From NCBI RefSeq assembly GCF_032452875.1, contig NC_083875.1, forward strand, positions 79,382,178 to 79,446,177: DNA of 64,000 bases. The letters are read 5' to 3'. This DNA comes from Bos javanicus (lineage: Eukaryota > Chordata > Mammalia > Artiodactyla > Bovidae). The stretch's first letter is position 1; the number at the start of each line of letters is the position of its first letter. Shown in pieces: positions 10,093 through 21,221 of the stretch. The translations under genes were made by a program, and so were the position numbers. Under the pieces are notes generated by a model. The model was not told the DNA's origin, ran no database searches, and saw only the letters and a program-made list of their open reading frames with translations.

Positions 10093-10197
10093 AGGAACAA
10101 ACTATTGACAACTTAACAACACATGAGAACTTGGTTGGATCTGAAGGGAGATACACTGAGAAAATTTCTCAAAGGCTATACCTATATGATTCCTTTT

Positions 10198-10300
10198 CAA
10201 AAAAAATTTTTTTATTGAAACTATAGTTGATTTATAATGCTGTGGTAGTTTCAGGTGTCCAGCAAAGTGATTCACATTCTTTTCCATTCTAGGTCATCTG
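10198..10300 (-). mobile_element. L1 3' end fragment (103 bp), antisense, 13-bp TSD
   Basis: Starts with caaaaaaaatttttttattg, the inverted A-tail region, then 'ctatagttgatttataatgc' as in the antisense ruminant L1 3' end at 13001-13786. Perfect 13-bp direct repeats tatgattcctttt flank it (10185-10197, 10301-10313). It sits inside older L1 sequence. Confidence 0.9.
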
Positions 10301-10879
10301 TATGATTCCTTTTACACATCATTCTCAAAATGATGCAATTATAGAGTTGAACAGCAGATTAAGGGTTGCCAGCACTGATTAGTGGGGTGGGGGAAGAGAA
10401 GGAGGAGGTTGTGGCTATTAAGTGATCCTTGGAATGGAACTATCTTGTACCTTCAGTGTGGTGGCAGCCACACACATCTGCCCAGCTGATAAAATTACAA
10501 AGAACTAGCTATACACAGATGAGTGCATGTAAAACTGCTAAAAATCCAAATAAGGTCACTGGATTGTGTCAATATCATCAATATCAGTTTCCTGGATTTG
10601 ATATTGTACTATAATTATGCAAGATGCAAGAGAGGGAAATCAATGCTAACAGCACATATATGGACAATAAAGAGCCACCATCAACTTAGAGTATTGGATT
10701 TTTCCTGTAAAGCCTTTTTATCGAATGGAAATGCAAATCTCCCCTATAGTCCACATTCCCTGAAATTTTAAATTATTCCTAACTTTAGGTGTTCTATTTT
10801 GTGGTGGTTGTCATGGTGATGTTTAAAGAAAGGGAGAACTATAAAGTGCTATACAAAGATCCTATGTTCTCCAAGTCAC

Positions 10880-11275
10880 TGGAATAGTATTTCCTTACTG
10901 TAGCATATGCCATTGGTTCCCCATCTCCAGGCTTAGCCGACCCCAGTGGTCACCTGCAGGCAAAACACCCGAAAGCTGATTCCTCAGGAGCAACCCTCAA
11001 GCAAGAAAGGGCAGGAGTTGGTGGTTCTGCATCATCTTCCTCCCTGGGGGGTGGGAGGAACCTGCAGTGAAATCTGTATTATTCCTCAAAGCATCCCCAG
11101 CAGGATTGAACCTCAGCTGCCCACAGCACTAATCTGCCCATGGTCACACCTTTTATTGGCTCTTCTTTCCTTCCTATGTCTCTCTCCCCTCTCCTTCATT
11201 CCATCTCCCAAATAAACATCTTGGACCCAGCTCCTTGTCACAGGGTCTACTTTTGGAAGGACTCAAATTCAGATG
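10880..11275 (+). mobile_element. Possible ancient LTR
   Basis: The 3' portion has a polyadenylation-like 'tctcccaaataaacatcttg' followed by 'cttgtcacagggtctacttt', a pattern seen in old mammalian LTRs. The family is not resolved and the 5' edge is a guess. Confidence 0.35.
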
Positions 11276-11460
11276 CTCACATGAAGGATACCTAGATGCA
11301 AATTACAAGGCCTGTTCTCTAATTTTACCCTCTCTGATCAATACCAAACCCCAAAAGAAACTGCCACACACTTCATGGGGATGTAACACAATTTGTCCAA
11401 GACTGATAACAGCATTTCTGGTAAATAGTTTTGGGCATTTTTTAATCTCCTATCCTAGTT

Positions 11461-11667
11461 GTTGTTGTTTGGTTGCTAAATCACGCCCAACTCTTTTGTA
11501 AACCCGTGGACTGTAACCAGCCAGGCTCCTCTGTCCATGGGATTTTCCAGGCAAGAATACCAGAGTCGGTTGCCATTTCCTTGGGGATCTTCCTGACCCA
11601 GAGATCAAACCTGCATCTCCTACATTGGCAGGCAGATTCTTTACCACTGAGCCCCCAGGGAAGCCCT
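11461..11667 (-). repeat. Bov-tA SINE, antisense
   Basis: Starts with a (GTT)n-like tail, continues as the antisense BovA body, and ends in the inverted tRNA-like head 'gagcccccagggaagccc'. Flanks atcctagtt (11452-11460) and atcttagtt (11670-11678) are a possible TSD with one mismatch. Confidence 0.88.
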
Positions 11668-11983
11668 CCATCTTAGTTTCCTGGTAACAAATACAGACAT
11701 TTGTCCACTAGGGTGTTTGTTTACCAGCTAACTATAAAGCCTTTTTTATACAGGTTACATTTGCTGAAGCAAATCTGCATTCAGTGTGTATGTCTTTAGA
11801 AAATGGCAATACTTGTATTCTAGATTCTAGAAGCTTAGCCCGTTTCTGCAAACCCAGTGGTCTCATCAAAAGAGTCAAAGTGTTGGCTAGTTTCAAGAAG
11901 CCCCCCTTAGTGACTCAGGAAAGTCAACTTATATCACACTATGATCTGAAAATGAAGAAAGTGAACGGATACTTTGGGATCCT

Positions 11984-12204
11984 ATGTGTGTGTGCTAAGT
12001 CACTTCAGTCACGTCTGACTCTTTACAGCCCTATGGACTGTAGCCCACCAGGTTCCTCTGCCCATGGGATCTCCAGGCAAGAATGCTGGAGTGGGTTGCC
12101 ATGTCTTCTAGGGGACCTTCCAGACCCAAAGATTGAACCAGAGTCTCTTATGTCTCTTGCATTGGCAGATAGGTTCTTTACCACTAGGGCCACCGGGGAT
12201 GCCC
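11984..12204 (-). repeat. Bov-tA SINE, antisense, 10-bp TSD
   Basis: Antisense Bov-tA with a (TG)n-type tail, BovA body and inverted head. Perfect direct repeats ttgggatcct at 11974-11983 and 12205-12214. A 12-base duplication (cttatgtctcttgcat region) lengthens the head slightly. Confidence 0.92.
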
Positions 12205-12214
12205 TTGGGATCCT

Positions 12215-12986
12215 GTATCTCATGCTAAATATAACCCACCTAGACTATAGCCAGCTTGAGTCCTATAAATTAGTATCTTGAAACACTCTTCTCTGAAACG
12301 TGGCTGGTATCAAGACTGCCCTCCACTGGCATCATTTTCAGTGATTTTTCTGTAAATATGTTTATGTCTGGGTATATCTAAGTTAAGTAGGCAAATATCT
12401 TAATATACTTCTAAAGTCTTGGAATAAGATAGCTGAAAAAAATAAATAAATCAGGAGTCTGAATATTTAAAGCCCAGTTCTGTGTGTACCTGGGGAGCTG
12501 TGGTAGGGGCTGCAATTCTGACCGTGTCCCTTGGATTTCCTGTGTATGTTTACTTACCAGCAAAATGGAGAATTTGAATTAGATGAGAATGAAAAACCAG
12601 TTTTGCTCAATCTTGACAAGTCTTTTATTCTAGACAGTGTTTTTGTTTCCGAGAAATGGGATCTGCTGACAGTATTATTAGCTATGCACTGATTCATTCA
12701 CTGAGCATCCTCTATGTAGCAAGACTGTGGATGGGACACTAAAATATTCCCATACATCAACAGATATGCCTGCCCCAGCATCTTAGCTTCATTTGCCCCA
12801 GATCCAATGTCCCAGGAGCCAGTGTCCTACAGGTCAAGTTTAGGTCATGTGGTTGTCCTCAGCCTCTCCAAAAAGACAGAAAAAATCTGGCTTCTGTTGA
12901 CTTCCATGGAGGTGAGCTAAGGGAGCAGCTGTCACCAGGAACTGGGGACCACTAAGATAACACACAGTAGTGAGTTGCCCCAGTAA
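12215..12986. other. Unrecognised sequence
   Basis: No repeat family or gene was identified. No open frame above background. Confidence 0.35.
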
Positions 12987-13000
12987 GAAACCAGGATATT

Positions 13001-13786
13001 TTTTCTTTCTTTCTTTCTTTTTGAAGTATAGTTAATTTAAAATGCTTGTTCTGGTATACAGCAAATTGATTCAGTTATACATATATATGCTTATTCTTTT
13101 TCACATTCTTTTCCATTTTGGTTTATTACAAGATACTGAATATAGTTCCCTGTGTTATACAGTACAACCTGTTTTTTATACATGTTATATGTGGTACTGT
13201 GTATCTGATATCCCAAACTTATAATTTATCCCTCCCCCTTCCCCATTGCCCTTTGGTAGCTATAAATTTGTCTTCTCTGTCCTGAGTCTGTTTCTGTCTC
13301 ACAAACAAGTTCATTGGTGTCAAATTTTAGATTCCACACATAAATGTTATCATGTGGCATTTGTCTTTCTCTGTTTGACTTACTTCATTTCGTATGATAA
13401 TCTCTAGTTAATCTAGATAATCTCTAGCTGCACTCTCTAGCTGCAAATGGTATTAATTCATTCTTTTTTATGGCTGAATAGTATTCCATTGTGTATACAT
13501 ACAACATCTTCTATATCTATTTATCTATCAGTGGACAAATAAGTTTTTCCCATATCTTGACCATTGTAAATAGTGCTGCAATTAACATTGGGGAGCATGT
13601 ATCTTTTTGACTTAGTTTTCTCTGAGTATATGCCCAAGATTGAGATTGTAGGATCATACTGTATTTCTATTTTTAGTTTTTAAAGGACCCTCCATGCTGG
13701 TCTCCATACTGGCTGCACCAAATTACCTTCCCACCAACAGTATAGGAGGGTTCCCTTTTCTCCACATGCTCTCAGGCATTCATTAG
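13001..13786 (-). mobile_element. L1 3' end, antisense, 14-bp TSD
   Basis: About 790 bp of an L1 read in reverse: a (TTTC)n tail, the 3' UTR ('gaatatagttccctgtgtta'), then the ORF2 C-terminal region ('gaatagtattccattgtgta', 'ccttcccaccaacagtatag'). Flanked by gaaaccaggatatt (12987-13000) and gaaatcaggatatt (13787-13800), a 14-bp TSD with one mismatch. It carries a small internal duplication near 13395-13450. Non-coding. Confidence 0.92.
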
Positions 13787-13800
13787 GAAATCAGGATATT

Positions 13801-14117
13801 AAAGGAAGAGGGAGATTTGGATGTTAGTCACCCAAGAGATGGCACATTTCCTCCACAGCTGCCTCCCTGAGTTCTCCAACACAGTTCAAATATATGACTG
13901 CATATGTGCATTTGGAAGCAAGAGGGGAACCATAACCTTCATCCTGTGTACTAATGCTTCTGGCTTAAGCAGAAAGAAGTTGAGTCCAGGGGGTCTCTCA
14001 CACTAGTGGATGGATTACTCTCAACATCATTTTTCATAATGTTCTCACAAGAGACAGAGCCATGAAGAAGTTATTCAAGAAACTGGAAGTCCATGCTGGG
14101 GTCCGCTTTTTGGGTCT
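13801..14117. other. Unrecognised flank upstream of BovB
   Basis: No repeat identified. The ATG at 14062 that opens the long downstream frame lies in this flank and not in BovB, so it is a chance start. Confidence 0.4.
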
Positions 14118-14125
14118 ATCTGACA

Positions 14126-15501
14126 ATGCAAAAGTAGGAAGTCAAGAAACACCTGGAGTAACAGGCAAATTTGGCCTTGGAATAAGGAATGAAGCAGGGC
14201 AAAGACTAATAGAGTTTTGCCAAGAAAATGCACTGGTCATAACAAACACCCTCTTCCAACAACACAAGAGAAGACTCTATACATGGACATCACCAGATGG
14301 TCAACACCGAAATCAGATTGATTATATTCTTTGCAGCCAAAGATGGAGAAGCTCTATACAATCAGCAAAAACAAGACCAGGAGATGACTGTGGCTCAGAT
14401 CATGAACTCCTTATTGCCAAATTCAGACTTAAATTGAAGAAAGTAGGGAAAACCACTAGACCATTTAGGTATGACCTAAATCAAATCCCTTATGATTATA
14501 CAGTGGAAGTGAGAAATAGATTTAAGGGCCTAGATCTGATAGATAGAGTGCCTGATGAACTATGGAATGAGGTTCATGACATTGTACAGGAGACAGGGAT
14601 CAAGACCATCCCCATGGAAAAGAAATGCAAAAAAGCAAAATGGCTGTCTGGGGAGGCCTTACAAATAGCTGTGAAAAGAAGAGAAGTGAAAAGCAAAGGA
14701 GAAAAGGAAAGATATAAGCATCTGAATGCAGAGTTCCAAAGAATAGCAAGAAGAGATAAGAAAGCCTTCTTCAGCGATCAGTGCAAAGAAATAGAGGAAA
14801 ACAACAGAATGGGAAAGACTAGGGATCTCTTCAAGAAAATCAGAGATACCAAAGGAACATTTCATGCAAAGATGAGCTCAATAAAGGACAGAAATCGTAT
14901 GGACCTAACAGAAACAGAAGATATTAAGAAGAGATGGCAAGAATACACAGAAGAACTGTACAAAAAAGATCTTCAGGACCCAGATAATCATGATGGTGTG
15001 ATCACTGACCTAGAGCCAGACATCCTGGAATGTGAAGTCAAGTGGGCCTTAGAAAGCATCACTACGAACAAAGCTAGTGGAGGTGATGGAATTCCAGTTG
15101 AGCTATTCCAAATCCTGAAGTATGATGCTGTGAAAGTGCTGCACTCAATATGCCAGCAAATTTGGAAAACTCAGCAGTGGCCACAGGACTGGAAAAGGTT
15201 GGTTTTCATTCCAATCCCAAAGAAAGGCAATGCCAAAGAATGCTCAAACTACCGTACAATTGCACTCATCTCACATGCTAGTAAAGTAATGCTCAAAATT
15301 CTCCAAGCCAGGCTTCAGCAATATGTGAACTGTGAACTTCCAGATGTTCAAGGTGGTTTTAGAAAAGGCAGAGGAACCAGAGATCAAATTGCCAACATCT
15401 GCTGGATCATGGAAAAATCAAGAGAGTTCCAGAAAAACATCTATTTCTGCTTTATTGACTATGCCAAAGCCTTTGACTGTGTGGATCACAATAAACTGTG
15501 A
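14126..15501 (+). pseudogene. BovB endonuclease/reverse transcriptase, N-terminal open segment
   Basis: In-frame with the chance ATG at 14062. It encodes the endonuclease C-terminal part (YTWTSPDGQHRNQIDYIL, then GSDHELL) and a basic linker. The reverse transcriptase start follows (RTIALIS; FRKGRGTRDQIAN; FIDYAKAFD). A TGA replaces the Trp codon of the KLWKI-type motif and ends the segment. Missing are the endonuclease N-terminus and its first catalytic residues. Not a host gene. Confidence 0.93.
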
Positions 15502-16527
15502 AAAATTCTGAAAGAGATGGGAATACCAGACCACCTGATCTGCCTCTTGAGAAATTTGTATGCAGGTCAGGAAGCAACAATTAGAACTCAACATGGAACA
15601 ACAGACTGGTTCCAAATAGGAAAAGGAGTTCGTCAAGGCTGTATATTGTCACCCTGCTTATTTAACTTATATGCAGAGTACATCATGAGAAACGCTGGGT
15701 TGGAAAAAACACAAGCTGGAATCAAGATTGCTGGGAGAAATATCAATAACCTCAGATGTGCAGAAGACACCACCCTTATGGCAGAAAGTGAATAGGAACT
15801 CAAAAGCCTCTTGATGAAAGTGAAAGTGGAGAGTGAAAAAGTTAGCTTAAAGCTCAACATTCAGAAAAAGAAGATCATGGCACCCAGTCCCACCACTTCA
15901 TGGGAAATAGATGGGGAAACAGTGGAAACAGTGTCAGACTTTATTTTTCTGGGCTCCAAAATCACTGCAGATAGTGACTGCAGCCATGAAATCAAAAGAC
16001 GCTTACTCCTTGGAAGGAAAGTTATGACCAACCTAGATAGCATATTCAAAAGCAGAGACATTACTTTGCCAACAAAGGTCCGTCTAGTCAAGGCTATGGT
16101 TTTTCCAGTGGTCATGTATGGATGTGAAAGTTGGACTGTGAAGAAGGCTGAGCACCGAAGAGTTGATGCTTTTGAACTGTGGTGTTGGAGAAGACTCTTG
16201 AGAGTCCCTTGGACTGCAAGGAGATCCAACCAGTCCGTTCTGAAGAAGATCAGCCCTGGGATTTCTTTAGAAGGAATGATGCTAAAGCTGAAACTCCAGT
16301 ACTTTGGCCACCTCATGCAAAGAGTTGACTCATTGGAAAAGACTCTGATGCTGGGAGGGTTTGAGGGCAGGAGGAGAAGGGGACGACAGAGGATGAGATG
16401 GCTGGATGGCATCACTGACTCAATGGACGTGAGTCTGAGTGAACTCCAGGAGTTGGTGATGGACAGGGAGGCCTGGCGCGCTGCGATTCATGGGGTCGCA
16501 AAGAGTCGGACACGACTGAGCGACTGA
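15502..16527 (+). pseudogene. BovB reverse transcriptase and C-terminal domain, downstream segments
   Basis: Same frame as the preceding segment. It contains RQGCILSPCLFNLY, the altered CAED motif C, a TAG at 15793-15795, then the thumb and C-terminal region with the Cys/Trp-rich GCESWTVKKAE and WCWRRLLRVPW stretches. The frame closes naturally at about 16527 (KSRTRLSD), next to the pentamer tail. Confidence 0.92.
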
Positions 16528-16832
16528 TCTGATCTGATCTGATCTGACAGTTAATATATTGTTACCACCACATCCTCAAAGATGCTAGCAGAAAGGATGT
16601 TTAAGATAATATTCAGGACAAGAGTACTATTCGGGGCCTGTGGACACATAGGGAGCTTCCCAGTGTTGTATGGATGGACACCACTGGCCATGCTGGCTCA
16701 AGAGGGCAGAGAATTTAGGTCTCCTCTGATTGATGTCATCAGACTGCAAAGATCCTCATGCCTATTTAGCATTGGCCTCCTCTGTTTCCACCACTGCTCT
16801 TTGTACCACCTCCTCTCTCACTAATGAAATGA

Positions 16833-17046
16833 AAAAGTGAAAGTGTTAGTCACTCACTCGTGTCTGACTCTTTGTGACCCCATGGACTATAGCCCACCAG
16901 ATTCTTCTGTCCATGGAATTCTCCAGGCAAGAATACAGGAGTGAGTAGCCATTCCCCTCTCCAGGTAATGTTCCCAACCCAGGGATCGACCCTGGGTCTC
17001 CTGTACCGCAGGCAGATTCTGCACCATTTGAGCCCCCAGGGAAGCT
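16833..17046 (-). repeat. Bov-tA SINE, antisense
   Basis: Antisense element starting with a gaaagtgttagtcactcact tail/body junction and ending in the inverted tRNA-like head 'tgagcccccagggaagct'. No convincing TSD seen. Confidence 0.88.
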
Positions 17047-17394
17047 ATCAGTGTAATTGAAAGGACTCTAAAAAAGAAAGTTTAACATGTGCTCAGTCCT
17101 CAAGTGTTTAAAACTAAATTTGGTACAGAAATGCAAAGGACTTAGAATAGCCAAAAGAAGTTTGAAAAGTATCTCAAATATATCAAATTGTACTTTCAAA
17201 TACGCATAGCTCATCTTATTTCAATTATGTTTCAATAAAATGTTTATTTGTGTTTTTTAATGAGGAAAATCACCATGTGGATATCATGAACATTCTGTAC
17301 ATAGGCCTGTGCAAAGGCTCAGCCATGAGCTCATTTATGACTGTGCCCCTCTGAACCTCACCCACCCAAGAGGGAAGCATTGTCCTATATTTTG

Positions 17395-18990
17395 TGGTTA
17401 TCATTCCCTTGATGTTTTTAAAAATACACTTACTATATATGTAGCTTACTTTTGTCTATGTTTGACCTTTGTATAAACAAAGTCATAGTCAATATATTAT
17501 TCTGTGACTTGCTTTTCTTGTTCTACACTTTGTTAGTAATACTCATGCATGTTGATATATATAGTAGTAGTCTATTCATTTCACTGCTGTATAATATTCC
17601 AGAGTGATTTTATTCATTCTATTCTTAATACTCATTTGGATTGTTTCCAGGGTTTTACTGTTTCAAAAGACATTGCTGTGCGTATGTGCACAGTGATTTC
17701 TCCTGGGCACATACTTAATCATAGACTTCCCCAGACATAGCGTAGCATATACACATCTCCCCCTTTATTAAATAACATGAAATGATTTGCAGGTACTTGT
17801 ATCAATTTACCCTCTCACAAGCAGCATATGAAAGAGGTTGCTTTACACCCTCAACAACACTTAATACGTTCAGACTTTCTTCAATTCAGTTCAGTCGCTC
17901 AGTCATGTCCCACTCTTTGTGACCCCATGAACCACAGCACCCCAGGCCTTCCTGTCCATCACCAACTCCTGGAGTTTATCCAACTCATGTCCATTGAGTC
18001 AGTGATGCCATCCAACTATCTCATGCTCTGCCATCCCCTTCTCCTGCTGCCTTCAGTCTTTCCCAGCATCAGGGTCTTTTCAAATGAGTCAGCTCTTCGC
18101 ATCAGGTGGCCAAAGTATTGGAGTTTCAGCTTCAACATCAGTCCTTCCAATGAACACCCAGGACTGATCTCCTTTAGGATGGATTGGTCAGATCTCCTTG
18201 AAATCCAAGGGACTCTCAAGAGTCTTCTCCAACACCACAGTTCAAAAGCATCAATTCTTCCAGTGCTCAGCTTTCTTTATAGTCCAACTCTCATATCCAT
18301 ATATGGCTACTGGAAAAACCATAGCCTTGACTAGATGGACCTTTGTTGGCAAAGTAACGTCTCTGCTTTTTAATATTCTGTCTAGGTTGATCATAACTTT
18401 CCTTCCAAGCAGTAAGCATCTTTTAATTTCACGGCTGCAGTCACCATCTGCAGTGATTTTGGAGCCCAGAAAAATAAAGTCTGACACTGTTTCCACTGTT
18501 TCCCCATCTATTTCCCATGAAGTGATGGGACCAGATGCCATGATCTTAGTTTTCTGAATATTGAACTTTAAGCCCACTTTTTCACTCTCCTCTTTCACTT
18601 TCATCAAGAGGCTCTTTAGTTCCTCTTCACTTTCTGCCACAAGGGTAGTGTCATCTGCACATCTGAGGTTATCGATATTTCTCCCAGCAATCTTGATTCC
18701 AGCTTGTGCCTCTTCCAGCCCAGCATTTCTCATGATGTACTCTGCATATAAGTTAAATAAGCAGGGTGACAATATACAGCCTTGACGTACTCCTTTTCTT
18801 ATTTGGAACCAGTCTGTTGTTCCATGTCCAGTTCTAACTGTTGCTTTCTGACCTGCATACAGGTTTCTCGAGAGGCAGGTCAAGTGGTCTGGTACTCCCA
18901 TCAGACTTTCTAAATGTTACCAATCTGAGGTGTATAAAATGGCACCAAAAGCTAGTCTTTAATTTGCATTTCCTAAGAGTGCTTCTTGCC
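17395..18990 (-). mobile_element. Ancient L1 (L1M-like), antisense, split by BovB
   Basis: Before the BovB: 'tcatttcactgctgtataat', 'ttggattgtttccagggttt' and 'caatttaccctctcacaagc', the reverse of L1M 3' coding/UTR sequence. After the BovB: 'tgaggtgtataaaatggcac' and 'ctttaatttgcatttcctaa' continue the same element. No intact ORF. Confidence 0.7.
17881..18900 (-). mobile_element. BovB LINE, antisense, 1.0 kb, 11-bp TSD
   Basis: Antisense BovB carrying the 3' tail, C-terminal domain and part of the RT domain. A minus-strand frame covers 18251-18901 and includes RQGCILSPCLFNLY and CADD (YADD with Tyr replaced by Cys). It is truncated within the RT domain. Perfect 11-bp direct repeats, tcagactttct, lie at 17870-17880 and 18901-18911. 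It lies in inverted orientation 1.3 kb from the BovB at 14126-16541. Confidence 0.95.
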
Positions 18991-20629
18991 TGTCTGTCCT
19001 CCCTGCCAGATGTTCAGATCCTAAAATACAGGATGCACACATAATTGGTGGCCCCAGCATGTAGCAGGGTGTGTCTAGATGCACGACTACCTAACATTAG
19101 TGGAATGAATGCATGATGGCAGTCTGTGGGCTTCCTGATCCTCAGGGCTCAGAGGAAAACAAAATATGATGTCAGAATGTGGAAGAGAGCAGGGTAGCAA
19201 ATGGTTTGTTGATCCCATCTCTTGCCAAGTTAGATCTCACAGACCCTGGTGGGAGTGAGTACAAGGGAACAGAAGCACAGAGCTGGGAGGAAGGAGTCCT
19301 GCCTCATTTTGCTTTCCTTGTCATTAAATCCTCTGTCATGTGCACGGACCTCACCTTAAGACATCAAATGGTGTTAAGGATGGAGGAGGGAATGATGCTA
19401 CTTTGTTGCCTTTCTCTGATTCAGAGGGACTGGCATCCAGGACCAAGAATTGGGACTGGAGATTCCTCTGCCACCTCAACCAACCACATCTCAGGGTAAT
19501 TTATTTGATGTCTACCTCCATTTCTCAGACAGAGACCAAAGGTGGGCCCCTCTAGAGAGTGAGTAGTGAGCAGGGCAAATGCTGAGTATTATTAACAAGT
19601 CCACTGAGAGCTTGAAATCAGCCACCAGTGACGCTGGTTTTGGTGCCAGGCAAAGCCCTTGCAAGCAGTCCCACTGGGCTGCTGCTGTTGCGATGGGCTA
19701 CAACACCAGACTCCCACCACCTACCTGATTCCCCTTCTGCCTCCCCAGCCAATGGCAGTGCACTTCTAGCAGTTGCCTCTTTGCATGAATCTGCACCAAA
19801 ATTAAACCCATCAACTGTCAACCCCGTTGCTGGGGCTGCTCCCATGTCAGCCCATGTCATGACAACTGATGATAGAAGTGCTGCTATTCAGGCTTCATGG
19901 GGAGCATCTCTTTCCTTTTTTAAATCTCTATAAAAAGAAGCTGAGCAGGGTGTCTGCTGCGCAGGGCAGTGAGGGATGCAAAGGCACACAGGCAGGCTCT
20001 ATATCTGCTGGGGGTGGCACTTCCTCTAGAATTTAGGAAGCCAATCAGGCAGGGAACTGGGTTCTGAAAAGAACAGCCTTGGGAGGGAGGGAAAGAAAGG
20101 GAAGGGACCAACAGAAGTTGTCTTCTTCTCCCTGGGGTCCTCCTTTTCTTAAACATCATGCGGCACACTTCTTTGCAAACCCAGAATGATAGCTCTGGGG
20201 AAAATTCAGCCTTGCATTGCCAGGATTGTAGGGGAGTGCCCACCAACTGGAGGGTCTTTGTCCCAGGGCCACTTTAAAGCTTCTGGAAAAATTGAAGATT
20301 CTCTCCTCCACCCCTTCCAAGTGCACTGGCATTTACAGTGTGGAGAGAGGGGGTGGAGTACCGCTTAGAGCTTCTTACCCCAACACAAACACCCTCCCCT
20401 TTGACAGGCCTGTGATTCAGGATTGCTCAGGAACAGAGAACCTGGGGGAATAAACAGCATTAGCTGAGTCCCTGCTGCATCCCTGTCTTCTAGGAGCGTG
20501 CATGCACGTGTGCACGCACACACACACACACACGCTGTCTGTACACTTATGACGACTAAATGGCCCAAAACACAGATTAAGCATGTTCACATTCAGCATC
20601 TGAACACAGAAGAGGAAGGAATCTTAGCA
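18991..20629. other. Low-copy sequence, no gene recognised
   Basis: Moderately GC-rich with several overlapping 60-108 codon frames on both strands (19179-20368), none with a recognisable domain. A (CA)n tract lies at about 20514-20534. Nothing here supports an exon call. Confidence 0.4.
20514..20534. repeat. (CA)n microsatellite
   Basis: A short run of about nine to ten CA units, preceded by an imperfect purine-pyrimidine stretch (gcatgcacgtgtgcacg). Alternating purine-pyrimidine of this kind can adopt Z-DNA. Confidence 0.9.
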
Positions 20630-20631
20630 TC

Positions 20632-20740
20632 CATCTTCCACTCAATTTAGGAATGAGCAAACTGAAGCCCAGAGAAGTGACTTTCCCAAAATTTCAAAGC
20701 CTGATAGTGACAAATAAGGGAAGAGATCCCTGAATCCTTT
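20632..20740 (-). repeat. Possible MIR fragment, antisense
   Basis: 'gaatgagcaaactgaagccc' followed by 'agagaagtgactttcccaaa' fits the antisense MIR core and 3' region. Ancient and divergent. Confidence 0.55.
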
Positions 20741-21221
20741 GCTCCTGTCTTTGGGGGCTGAGTTTGATCAAACAAGAGAAGCTAATCAGGAATGCTTTCT
20801 CTAGAGAAACACAGAGAACACTGAAGCATTGCAGAGAATCACTTCCAAGGGAAAAAGGTTTATCTGAGATGCTTCTGGAAATGAGAAAAGATCGGAGAGA
20901 ACTTTGAGAACGGACTTTTTTAGAATGTAAACACTGCAGGTTTACTTTATTGAAAATAAGGTTAGAGTGAATGTTGAGGGAATCTTTGCAATATGGATGC
21001 AAGGATGGATGAGACTTCAGTCTTCAGTCATGCCAAGGACATCACAGAATGTCCTGTGCTGCTTGCTGCTGGGTGGCCAATCTTCTGGGAAGAGATCTTG
21101 TCTTGGGCAAACAGGTATTTTTCAACATCCAGGTTCTGAACAGGCTCTGGAGCTTTCTACAGACATAAGAAGAGACTGCAGAATAACAATGTGATATGAA
21201 TGATAATAAAAATACTTGCTT

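Larger units (their letters stand above)
9540..10630 (+). mobile_element. Ancient L1 3' region, interrupted twice
   Basis: Follows the L1M 3' pattern: 'gtggaccactcatcactggt' near 9572, 'caaataggaaccaactgaaa' near 9771, 'catgaaatactactctgcaa' near 9836, 'ttaagggttgccagcactga' near 10359. A CHR-2 SINE (9869-10092) and a 103-bp L1 fragment (10198-10300) lie inside it. Residual frames are decayed; no intact ORF. Confidence 0.75.
14126..16541 (+). mobile_element. BovB LINE, sense, 5'-truncated, ORF almost open
   Basis: About 2.4 kb of BovB, an RTE-clade non-LTR retrotransposon whose protein has an apurinic-type endonuclease followed by reverse transcriptase. It begins within the endonuclease (NAKVG) and ends in a (CTGAT)n tail. 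One frame runs from 14126 to 16527, broken only by TGA at 15499-15501 and TAG at 15793-15795. Visible motifs: endonuclease GSDHELL (about 14392), RT motif A FIDYAKAFD (15451), RQGCILSP (15631) and motif C as CAED (15757-15768), where YADD is expected. The catalytic Asp-to-Glu change and the stops make it dead. A short possible TSD atctgaca lies at 14118-14125 and 16542-16549. Confidence 0.96.

Noticed and set aside
14062..15501. 479-codon open frame as a host protein gene
   Set aside because: From codon 22 onward it is BovB endonuclease and reverse transcriptase, recurring in at least five other copies in the window. The ATG lies in unrelated flank.
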